The notes beneath the pieces were generated by a model, which did no database searches, was not told the DNA's origin, and was given only the letters and a program-made list of their open reading frames with translations. A DNA stretch of 64,000 bases from Chlorophyllum brunneum (Eukaryota; Basidiomycota; Agaricomycetes; Agaricales; Agaricaceae), in assembly GCA_963576785.1 (NCBI GenBank), contig OY756147.1, positions 1,240,001-1,304,000 on the forward strand. The letters run 5' to 3'. Position numbers and translations under genes: made by a program. This document shows positions 55,114 to 64,000 of this stretch, in pieces; positions within the stretch are counted from its first letter, which is position 1; each line of letters opens with the position of its first letter.

Positions 55114-56006
55114 ATGCCTCGTGAACGGAGCCGCGAAGGTCGTAACGACGGTGGTGCGTTACGACCTTTCATTTTACCACACTCTCTTAACATCTGACCG
55201 AATGAATATAGACGACGACAACAACAGGGGCAATCGCGATAATAACAACGACAGCTACGGCGGCAATGACCGCGACAATAACAACGATTCCTACGGGTCC
55301 AACAACGACTCGTATGGTTCCAAGAGTGACTCCTACGGATCGTCCAACAACGATTCGTACGGTAGCAACAACGACAACTCTTCCGACAGAAAGAACAATG
55401 ATAACTCCTATGGCTCTTCCAACAATGATTCATACGGTTCTTCCAATAACGATTCATATGGAAGCAGTAACAGAGACGACTCGAATACGCGTGGCAGGGA
55501 CAACGATAATTCCTATGGCTCGTCCAACAACGACTCGTATGGAAGCAACAACGATTCCTCGAAGCGCGATAACGACAATACCAACTCGTATGGTAGCAGC
55601 AACAACGACTCTTACGGAAGTTCCAACCTTAACAACGATTCAACTGGCTCCTCAAACAACGACTCGTACGGCTCCTCGAACAACGACTCATACGGCTCTT
55701 CAAACAACACCTCTTCTGGTAACTACGGCTCCAACAATAACGATAGTTACGGGTCGAATGATTTCGTCTCTGGAGCTGTCAAAAGTGCTGCAGGCAAGGT
55801 TGGCTATAATCTGGTACATTCATTTCTCTTGGAATACCTGTCAAGGTGCTCATCACTCGTATCCAGGATGATCAGACAGCAAATAAAATCGGCGAAGGCA
55901 TTGAGGAAGGCTTTAAACGCTTCGGAGGCGGCGGCGGCGGCTGTACGTTCTCCCCTCTCTAGATCTTCTCTGCTGTACTGAAACCTTTGATATAGTCGGT
56001 AACTAA
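55114..56006 (+). CDS. Intrinsically disordered SYGSSNND-repeat protein
   Basis: Exons are 55114-55153, 55212-55813, 55867-55942 and 55996-56006, giving 242 residues. After a charged start (MPRERSREGRND) come about twenty imperfect copies of an 8-residue unit SYGSSNND (24 bases), rich in Asn, Ser, Asp, Gly and Tyr and almost free of hydrophobic residues. A short conserved-looking C-terminus follows (VSGAVKSAAGKVGYN, then ANKIGEGIEEGFKRFGG and a Gly run). No signal peptide or membrane helix is present. Similar Asp-Ser-Tyr-Gly-rich hydrophilic proteins are common in mushrooms and are often stress-linked; this is inferred, not shown. The repeats keep the other frames open, so long shadow frames overlap it. 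The last exon is 11 nt and ends FGN. Confidence 0.85.
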
Positions 56007-56279
56007 ATTAATCGGTAAAGCAGTATCATGGTCGATGGAGCGGCACGGACTCTGGAAATTTGGATGTAACATATGTCCTCTGAATTTGTGAATCAAACAC
56101 GTATATAGGGAGATTTGGAGTACTACTCGTGACATCAGTTGTATGGAAATAGGCCGACGATATGGGTCCTATTCTTTGAGTTACTTGAGGGCCCCGAAGG
56201 GCGCGATGTAGTACAACAATCACACATCAGATACAGGGGTCTACGAAGCACAATATATCTTTCGGGTCAGTAGTCGATC

Positions 56280-58343
56280 TCATTTCCCGTATACAATTTC
56301 TTGCTTTTCCTTCGGGAGTGAATTGATGAAGGAATCGCTGAAGCCAAGATGCGCCTTGACGACGTTATGAGGTGTCAGCGCTAGCCACTGCTTGAGGGAT
56401 ATATCCTGGAAAACATCTGACATCGTGAGGATTCAGTGAAGGTCCAGAGGAACTGTTAAAACGAGAATGATTAACCTGTCTTGAGGACCTCTATAAATTT
56501 CAAGGGTTCATTCCCAACGTTTTCGATGTAGTGACCTTTGCAGAAGAATAGGCAATGACGTCATAGTACTTGAGAAGAACGCGAACCGAGTGAAGCAGGG
56601 ATGTATGCAACATCGCCAGGCTTATCAAGGGTCAGACAAATAGACTCTTCGCTTCGATACAATGCAGACTCACAAAGAAGTCATACGTAGCAGCGTTGCT
56701 CTGTCCTGCAAAGAGCGTAATTCTCGCCTTCCCCGACCTGCAGTCCCCTGCTTCAGGATTGACGAGAAACCGATACGAAGGACAGGCAGCTTACAGAATA
56801 AATGTCCATTCAGGCTGCGTCGGATGCCACTAAATAATTCACCCCGTCAGTCGCCCGTTGTCGTCAAGTTAGATGTCACCCACATGAAGTTCTCTGGAAA
56901 ACATAACAGATCATCAAGTACAAGCTTGCGAGACTGAAACACATAAACGCACCTCGTTCCACCAACCTCAACAAGCACTTCCGCAACGGCGATTTTCTTT
57001 GCAACCTCGAAATTCCTGGAATCCGCAATCTTCACTGTACCACCAGGATACTTCGTCGGCTCCGCCTTCGAGAATGGATAAGTGAAGAAATATCTCGGAT
57101 CCGTCGGATTTGGAACGACCATATCTTGCTTAATGTCCTTGGGCGGTGGTGTTGCTATTACCTGGTCAGTTATCCACTCGTAGACAAGTGACAGGGGGTA
57201 AATACCAGGGAAGATGTACAGCTCATGTTCTGGAATGTGGTCGAAAGGTGTCGTATCGGGGTACGTCTCGAAATTCTTCGCCAGTACTTTTTTCGGCACG
57301 TGCGCCAACCAATCCGTCAGAAGGAATGTATCATTCTCGTCGAACGTTCCTGAATCGAATATAAGCAAGAATTCGGCACCCTCAGGATTTGTGTCTTTAG
57401 CCTGGATGGAGTGCGGGTTGCCTGCGGGGAAGTACCATAGGTCACCTTCGTCCTGAGTAGATGTAAACCAGAGTGGGTGAGTGAGCGACGGGAGACAAAC
57501 GCACGACATCGGCTACATATACCACCCCTTCATTCTCTCCACCTGGAGCCAAAACGCTGACGCGTAGGGAACCCTTTAAAACATACGCCCACTGATACTA
57601 CTTTCAGTATGTGCTCTTAAAGCCAAAGTTCAAGTAAACATACAAACCTCGCTCGTTACATGCCAGTGCATTTCTCTATTCGAATATGTTAGCCCAAATA
57701 TCTGGGGTACCCATGATCTCAAGAAGCACGCACCTGATAGCTCCAGCCTTCAAGCGCATATTGACAGCTAGAGTTCGATACCTTGATTAACCTATCATCC
57801 AGGTAGAGAAAACCCAATACTAACCAGCTAAATCCTTTGCGATTGGCAACTGTTTTTCTGTGAAGATTCATTCACCTACCCCGTTATACAGGAAGTAACC
57901 AGCAACACACCATTCTGTTGCCTCGCCCATCCGCCCTTCGTCAGCCGATTATGACTCAACGAAAAGGGCCACTTGAAATTCATCACACTCCCCGAATCTG
58001 TCTTCGGCGGTCTCAGTAAATCCAAGTTTTGCTCCTCCAAAGGCACGTTCTGCGGTCCCAACAACGGGGCCCCATATCCATCCCTGACAGGCTGTGGTTT
58101 GTTGCGTGTGTCCTCGAATACATATTTGTCGTGATATGTAGGTATATCAGGTCGTCTCCCTCCACCTGGGACGTAATCGAGGGTGTCGGTATTGTGATAG
58201 TGGGAGTATTCCATCTCTTCGTCGATAATTCGAGATGAGGTGTATTCAAGGGTGTTGTGCCCGAGGAGAGTAGGTACCGCGTTAGCGGCGAGACTAAGAA
58301 CCAAACAGACTACGAGATGATGTCGAAAGCGTAAGAATGTCAT
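56280..58343 (-). CDS. Secreted oxalate decarboxylase (bicupin)
   Basis: Twelve exons on the minus strand: 58343-57911, 57857-57825, 57767-57734, 57675-57648, 57591-57505, 57452-56953, 56893-56884, 56829-56795, 56737-56674, 56620-56587, 56535-56476 and 56416-56280, giving 484 residues. The enzyme splits oxalate into formate and CO2 with Mn. The signal peptide is MTFLRFRHHLVVCLVLSLAA. Two cupin metal sites are complete: REMHWHVTSEWAYVLKG in the first barrel and RELHWHPTQPEWTFIL in the second, each with three His and a Glu (the second His later, in PAGNPHSIQ and GHYIENVG). WARQQN and DLWYFPAGNPH match fungal enzymes. Exon 7 is 10 nt (the end of RELH). Acidification and oxalate are typical inducers in decay fungi; no promoter element proves this here. 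Confidence 0.93.
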
Positions 58344-58349
58344 ATGGAA

Positions 58350-58384
58350 CTTGAAACTTGAAGCTTGAGGCTTGAAATTTGAGA
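58350..58384 (-). repeat. Five tandem heptamers in the leader of the oxalate decarboxylase gene
   Basis: CTTGAAA, CTTGAAG, CTTGAGG, CTTGAAA and TTTGAGA follow each other on the plus strand, starting 7 bases upstream of the start codon. A TATA-like CTATAAG on the minus strand lies near 58400, so the repeats fall in or near the 5' leader. Confidence 0.65.
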
Positions 58385-58687
58385 TGGGGAGAGATACGGC
58401 TTATAGGAAACGGGTGCTTATATTCCGCCAGTACTATTTTATAGGAGAGAAATTGGATTTCAGTCATGTCATTAAATACGTCATTGAAAGCACCTCTGGG
58501 GCGCGTTTCGTCCAGGACTGAGATCGAAGACATGCCTTCGGATTGTAGCCAACATTCACTTTTATTGGAGGGGGTGCGATAAAGGTATCCATACAGCACT
58601 CAAAAGACATACAGACCGGTCCGGCAGAATTCTCTGAAGGAAGCGGTGAGATCAGTGGAGCGCATGAACAACAGCGGAGGCATACCA
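58385..58687. promoter_or_regulatory. Promoter region of oxalate decarboxylase / 3' flank of the LanC-like gene
   Basis: About 300 bp between two genes on the same strand. Apart from the TATA-like motif near 58400, nothing stands out. Confidence 0.45.
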
Positions 58688-60379
58688 TCATATATCAGCC
58701 ACAAAGTCGTCGTAGCCCGGCATACCGGAACACGAGTAAGACTGTTCACCGTGCTTCATCCTGTATAGGATCTCTTGCCAGGCACAGCACATCCCTGCCA
58801 TACCCTCGTACAAACTCCATGGATGATCAGGAGTCTTCATTTCCCCATTCCTCGTCAAAGAACCCGCAAAGGTCGCCTGATGAGCCAAATGTCCCGCCTG
58901 TGTAAAATATGGAGCACAGTGTCCCAGAGAACCTGCGGCTGGAGTTGAACTTGGGGTTGAGGACGCACTGACACTGTACGAATCGTCGAGGATATCTGAT
59001 GCTGCAAGGAGGGCATATACGGATCCTGCAATACCATGACAGAGTCCGACTCCCTTGCGTAGTAGACCATGCATGTATACCAACGCACAACCCCGTTGGA
59101 GAGATACCACGAAACGTTCTTGTTCTTTGTCTGTCAGCCCTGTTGTGATTCCAGGCGTTACAGACATGCGCAGGATGGTAGAGAGTAGAATAAGCATTGC
59201 AGGTGCACCGTGACACCACCTATGAGTTTCTGAGTTCACATGATGTGTAAATAAACATGGGACAGCATACTGTACGAGGTCATGTTCTTCCAACGTGTCC
59301 CGGTTACGATCAGGAGCTTTTGTTGGCCAGTTGCCCGTGCGGTCTTGACAAGTAATCAGCCAACCAATGGTTTGCACTATCTCAGGCATATATCTCGCGA
59401 TGATAGGAAATGGGCAGCGTAATAGCATTTGAAGAATTCCAGCTGCCACACGATAGTCAGCTCCAGTACTGAAGAGATATGAGGATACTGACCTACGCCA
59501 TGAGCGCCCCCTAGATAACGCTTACCGTGCCACGACCACATTAAAGGAGGGTACTTGCTACCACCAATTTCGGACTGATATGATTTCGCTCCGTTTCTTC
59601 CTCGGTGTATGATCGAGCGGACGACGATTTCCAGAGTTATGTCTGAAAGAAGCCCTCTGCACGACTCCAAGTCCTGAACTAGACCACCTGGCGTGCTGCC
59701 ACCACCGGAATGTATCTCACCACTCACTTTTCCTGCTGTTGCCTGTGCGTTCCTCAGGTAGAGCAGCGCATACAAGAAGCCTGCTCGCCCGTAAAGTACC
59801 TCGCATCCATCATCATCTTCACTAAAATTCCTATCGTCCATTTCTATCACCTCTACCGACCTCTGGAGAAATTCTCTGCATCTTTTCCAGTGGGTATTTG
59901 CAAAGAGCTGTTGCTTCCCAACAGGATATTTTCCGAGTATGAGAGTAGCAATACCAATGGGCGTCTCTAGGAATGATATATGCGCTCCGTCGCGAATGTT
60001 GTGCGGGCTGAGAGTGGCCTCTTGAAGAGCGGATGTCAAACGACGGTCCGCGGGGGACGACAAGAGAGTAGATGAAAGGCTGTCCCGTTCCTCCGAGGTT
60101 TTCTCAGACGGGTTACGCCCAAGTTGCGCAATGGAAATCTCCATGAGTGCAATGCCTATTTCAAACGTTCAACACTTCTCTTCAATTCAACCACAGATAC
60201 AACTTACCAGTATCACCCATATAAATACTTTCCCTTCTCCCTTCGCTCGTACCAGTTTTCTGCTGCACTGTCTGCGCATTCTTCCTCAAAGCATCTTCAA
60301 TGTCTTTCTCAACGTTTTCCCAGTCACATTCCCTCTTTGGAGGTTCAGTGAATAGACGAATATATCTTTGTCCAGGCAT
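58688..60379 (-). CDS. Lanthionine synthetase C-like (LanCL) protein
   Basis: Exons on the minus strand are 60379-60208, 60155-59493, 59442-59271 and 59219-58688, giving 512 residues. The alpha/alpha-toroid repeats carry the LanC marks: GRAGFLYALLYLR, GGAHGVAGILQML, WCHGAPAMLILL, LCHGIAGSVYALLA and LYEGMAGMCCAW. The Cys of WCHG and the Cys-His of LCHG are the expected zinc ligands. No signal peptide or membrane helix is present, so it is probably cytosolic. Bacterial LanC proteins close thioether rings. Eukaryotic LanC-like proteins add glutathione to dehydroamino acids in damaged proteins, which is the likeliest role here. No precursor peptide or dehydratase is visible nearby. It starts with MPGQRYIRLF and is somewhat longer than animal LanCL. 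Confidence 0.92.
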
Positions 60380-61051
60380 GGGGTACGAATGTCTCGAAAA
60401 TGACGAATATAAGTATGTCTTGAGGTACGGCCTGACGTCATGAGTCCCTCTTTCGTCGTCCTAGTCTTCGAGTTCCGAAGCACACCAGAATTCAGGGTGT
60501 CGAGAAGGGATGCCATGGGAGGGAAGGTCTACAAAGAGGGCAAGCTTGGCGGGAAGAAGTTGATCAAATGGGTCACAACCCCATTGCCAGCTCCAAGCCT
60601 TCGGAGCACGCGAGGAAACAGAAGGCTACTTCCAACGCCTTCGGTTGGGGTTGGTATCTACTGGCCTAAGTGTTCTGCAGTCTAGCTTATCACCCTGCGC
60701 CCAACGCCCTCGAGCATCCTCGCTGGTGCACAAGAAAACTCTATACAAATCGTAATCCATATTCGAGGCGGATTACAATGAAGTAAAAAAGAGTGTTTAG
60801 GTTTATAAAACAAGTCAACTACTACTAAATAGTCCAAGCAAGGTCCGTGTACGAGTGAGCGTATATACAATCCATATCTGTAAAAAAAAACAGCCCACAA
60901 GAAACGTGGGGTAGGATGACTGTAAAGAAACAAAAAAGAGCGTTTACAAGGCTACGGTATCTCAGAAACAGCAAGTATGAGATAGCGACATCCAACACGG
61001 AAATGCAACATGATGATGAACACAGCCAGGGGTCCAACATGCCTCAATAAC
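60380..61051. promoter_or_regulatory. Promoter of the LanC-like gene / 3' flank of the copper radical oxidase gene
   Basis: About 670 bp between two genes on the same strand. One 81-codon open frame on the plus strand (60440-60685) has no motif. Confidence 0.4.
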
Positions 61052-63610
61052 TTAGTACCTTTGTCCAGGTGTAGTCCTCGCATACGGATCGTACGTCGCC
61101 TCTTCCATCGGGTAACGGCCAGTATACCCACTCGCACCTCCCGTACTTGCTCTCGGGTTATCGCTGTACGGGACACCCATACCGACTGGGTCTCCAAAGC
61201 TCGCCGTGCTCGCATTCCAAGCATGACTCTTATTCTCCTGATTTAGAGGAATAAACGAACTCGAATCTGATGGAACCATGATATGCCCCCTCTGCGCATC
61301 CAAAGCATCCCCATCCCTCGCAGACGAGCCAAGAGCCATCGGGTATGAAGGTGCACTAGGGTAAGGAGTATCTCGTGTGTATGTGCCGCGTCCAGCTGGA
61401 CCGTTGCGCCTTCGACGAAGGAAGAAGATCGCAGCACCAACAATAGCCCCAATCACCGCGACAGCACCGACGATACCACCGACGATCGCTCCAGTAGACA
61501 TCTTGGACCCTGAACTGGTATCCGCAGCGTTGTCGGATCCCGAGCCGCTGCCGCTCACATTATTCCCACGAACATTGTCAGGCAACGAGCTCGCAGGAGC
61601 AGTGGGCTGTTGTCCAATCTGACCGTTGCCGACAATAACCTGCGTGCCATTGCTTGGGATACCGTCAATCACGACGTACAGGAATGCAGGCCCAGGTTGG
61701 AAGATGTACGGATTCGGAGGTGCCTGGGCAACGTGTAGGGTGATCGATCCGTCACTGTTCACCGTGTACGTGTTGTTCAGTTGCAGGTATCGCTGTCCCA
61801 TGTTCATTGCGTGTGTCGTGAATCCACCACGGATGATCACAACCTTCGTCTTGTCCGCTGCATCATTGGCCAACCCAGAATACGATGACTGTGGGACGGT
61901 CAGGTCGAAGGCATTGCCCCCGTACGAGATCGTCTTGGGCATGCCAGAAGGTGTGGGACGGCTGGTGGCAGAAAAATATGGTGGGTAAAAGATCTCGGCC
62001 TTGTATGTGGTGGGGAAGATCGTTGTAGTGTTGACGTCGACATTGGGATTCGAGCCGGCAATCAGAACGGATGCATCAGGAAGCAGCATGGCTGAAGAGT
62101 GATACAGACGGGCGATGTTTGAGGTGGCGAGGCCTTGGTTTGACCACCGTGACCCTGCGGGAGCGTCGGGATCATAGATGGCAGGTGTACCGACTGGTCC
62201 GGAGGCAAGAGACTCTCCGAATGGCATGAGATCGAACGAGGGAGTCTGGCCTGTCTGTTGTGAGTATCCGGCAGTGCCGTTGAGACCGCCATTGACGACG
62301 AGGAGTTTTCCATTGGGTAGGATGATGAATTGTCCCATTGTCCGACCCTCCAGCATATCATCATCCTTAATGTAAGTCGGCTGGGATCCGTCCTGGGGCT
62401 CTGGGGTAATTCGCTGACAGTCTTGGGAGGCGGGATAATCCCATGTATTGATAGCGGGGAATGCATAGTTGCCATAGGCAGATTCTGGCATATTGGAACC
62501 ACCGCAGAAGATAATCGAGGGTGTGTAGTTGTTGGCGGGGGTGAGTGGAAGCATAGTGGCTGCTCCAGATGCGGGATATACGCGGACGACGCCTCCTGGC
62601 ATGTCGGGCAGGGGAAACTCGACATTGGCATTGTAGTCCCATAGCACTTGAGGTCACTCAGCACCAGTGTAACGGAATGAGAGAACATGGTACTTACCGG
62701 AGGATACGTTGGCCTGGACGAAGATCTTGCCAGAGGGCATGAGCCATGTGTGAGCATATGCATTCAGGCCGGAAGTGTGAATGAGGAATTGGAATGTCTG
62801 AGCAGGGTCGGGCCGTGGAGGATAAAATTCGTAGGTGCAATCAGCTGCGCCACCTTCGAACTCCGGATCAGTGTTGGGATAGTTCCTATTCACATAACCT
62901 CCGTTGACGAATCCACCAATGATGATCACATTGCCGTCTTGCAAAGCCTCGGCAGCGGAATACCACCTCCTTCTCTGCATTGAGATCACTGTAGCATCGT
63001 CGTACCATTGACACTCGGGTGCGTTGAAGTTGTCCCCAGACGAGCATGGGTTGAGTACACGAATTGCCTTGGCTCCGTCGAAATCTTGGTATTGGGGATC
63101 CCAGTCAACCGCAGAACCATCTGGGTTTCTAAGTGTGTTTCCGCCTTGACCAACTGCACTGTTTCCGCCGAATGTGACCCACGAACCATTGGGAAGGTGC
63201 ATTCCCGACGAGCAGAATGTATTACTCCTGACATCCATCAGGTCAACTTGATGAGTGTTAACGTCCCTAATCAGCGCAACAGAGTAGACATCAGCGCTTG
63301 TGATGGCACAGCAGCGTGGAGACCACGTACCATACTGAACCCCAAGCAGGGTGTCCCTTTATCGTTGCAGCATTTCCCTCAGCTTTATCCAATATGTACA
63401 CCTTTTCTTCATTTCCAACAAACATCTAGAAAGGGCAATCATGTGAATATACTTGTTTTCATCTTTTTGAAAACGCACCATCATTGCGCTGACTCCCGTA
63501 TCCCCTCCATCTGCAAACGAACCTGCGGTTGCCGAGAACGAAGGGGAGACCGCCCAGCTCAAGGCAAAAGCCAGACGTAGAGCAACAAAGGACCGTGATA
63601 ATCCAATCAT
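61052..63610 (-). CDS. Membrane-anchored copper radical oxidase (glyoxal-oxidase-like)
   Basis: Exons on the minus strand are 63610-63479, 63425-63331, 63266-62698 and 62646-61052, giving 796 residues. These enzymes oxidise aldehydes or alcohols outside the cell and make H2O2. The signal peptide is SFVALRLAFALSWAVSPSFS. The metalloradical site is complete: Cys in SNTFCSSG pairs with Tyr in RRRWYSAAE, Tyr and His occur in RLYHSSAMLLPD, and the distal His is in GFTTHAMNMGQRY. The propeller and C-terminal Ig-like domains follow the glyoxal oxidase order. No WSC domains precede it. After a Ser/Gly linker comes a transmembrane helix (AIVGGIVGAVAVIGAIVGAA), a basic stop (RRRRNG) and a 100-residue Pro/Ser/Tyr-rich cytosolic tail. 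Membrane tethering is thus visible in sequence. Confidence 0.94.
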
Positions 63611-64000
63611 TCAGAGCACAAAGGTTGCGGGCGTAATGTAGGGAGATATCTAAATTTTGAGAAGAAATCCTGTAGTGTTTTTTTTTGACGAGTGATGAGG
63701 GGCACCGAGTCACGGGTCGCTCCCGGTGAGAACAGATGAAGAAAACGGATGGAGGACGAGGTAAGGGGAGGGGGGAGGGGGACAAGGATCGAAGAAGGGC
63801 CAAAGCGTGAAGGTGATGGGAGAGTTGAAGAACGAATGGAGACCATCAAGCGGAATAGGCACAGCAATACATCCCACGCGACTAAATAAATCTGTCTCTT
63901 TTTGGTCATCAACTCACCGCACCCCACCTCTTTTGTCATCGGTATTGATCTGATCCTGCCAGTTTCCTGCCACAACCAGAGGGACAACGATCGCTGCCAA
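63611..64000. promoter_or_regulatory. Upstream region of the copper radical oxidase gene
   Basis: About 390 bp to the window end. A purine-rich run on the plus strand (63755-63785) is pyrimidine-rich on the coding strand, as in fungal leaders. No gene was recognised. Confidence 0.4.

Noticed and set aside
55089..55871. Long open frames in the +2 frame (55266-55871) and on the minus strand (55089-55457)
   Set aside because: They are shadows of the 24-bp repeats of the SYGSSNND gene. Only the chosen frame has a TATA box, a sensible start, matching introns and a conserved C-terminus.
58688..60379. Lanthipeptide biosynthetic cluster
   Set aside because: Only the LanC-like protein is present; no dehydratase, precursor peptide or exporter is nearby.

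Overview
The window is nuclear DNA of a filamentous basidiomycete, most likely an Agaricomycete. Nearly every gene is cut by many introns of about 45-65 bp with GTRNGT donors and CAG/TAG acceptors. Intergenic gaps are short. The products (copper radical oxidase, bicupin oxalate decarboxylase, GH95 fucosidase, a family of 7-TM proteins) fit a wood- or litter-decaying mushroom. Exons were assigned by eye: I joined reading frames at splice sites that keep phase and restore known motifs. Joins I could not settle are flagged. || Layout. 0-6.4 kb: the end of a membrane protein, a membrane-anchored SMP-30/lactonohydrolase-like protein (-) and a cytochrome-b5-fused acyl-CoA delta-9 desaturase (+). 6.9-11.6 kb: two tandem secreted FAD-linked oxidases (-) and a wrecked third copy. 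12.3-17.0 kb: an unrecognised coiled-coil protein and mitochondrial aconitase (+). 17.3-17.8 kb: a hAT-type MITE with a perfect 8-bp target duplication. 18.5-21.5 kb: a 7-TM protein (+) and an extended SDR reductase (-). 22.7-30.2 kb: GH95 alpha-L-fucosidase, a CpG-free block, and gamma-tubulin complex protein 2 (+). 30.6-33.9 kb: a Cue1-like CUE protein and a class-I amidotransferase-like protein (+). 34.6-40.1 kb: a second 7-TM protein (-), tRNA-Val(AAC) (+), a GNAT-Mss4 fusion (-) and a Syn8/syntaxin-8-like Qc-SNARE (-). 40.5-51.2 kb: three paralogous 7-TM proteins, two (-) and one (+), with an aldo-keto reductase (-) and an intronless IGPS-PRAI protein (+) between the first two. 51.7-53.9 kb: alternative NADH dehydrogenase (-). 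55.1-56.0 kb: a disordered SYGSSNND-repeat protein (+). 56.3-63.6 kb: oxalate decarboxylase, a LanC-like protein and a membrane-anchored copper radical oxidase, all (-). || Working together. The last block (extracellular H2O2-forming oxidase, oxalate decarboxylase) with the FAD oxidases, lactonohydrolase-like protein and fucosidase suggests extracellular carbon breakdown and oxidant handling. Aconitase, the alternative NADH dehydrogenase and the desaturase are housekeeping mitochondrial and lipid genes. The five 7-TM proteins look like a lineage-expanded family of unknown function and are the best candidates for undescribed biology. I saw no rRNA, CRISPR array, prophage or intact transposon.
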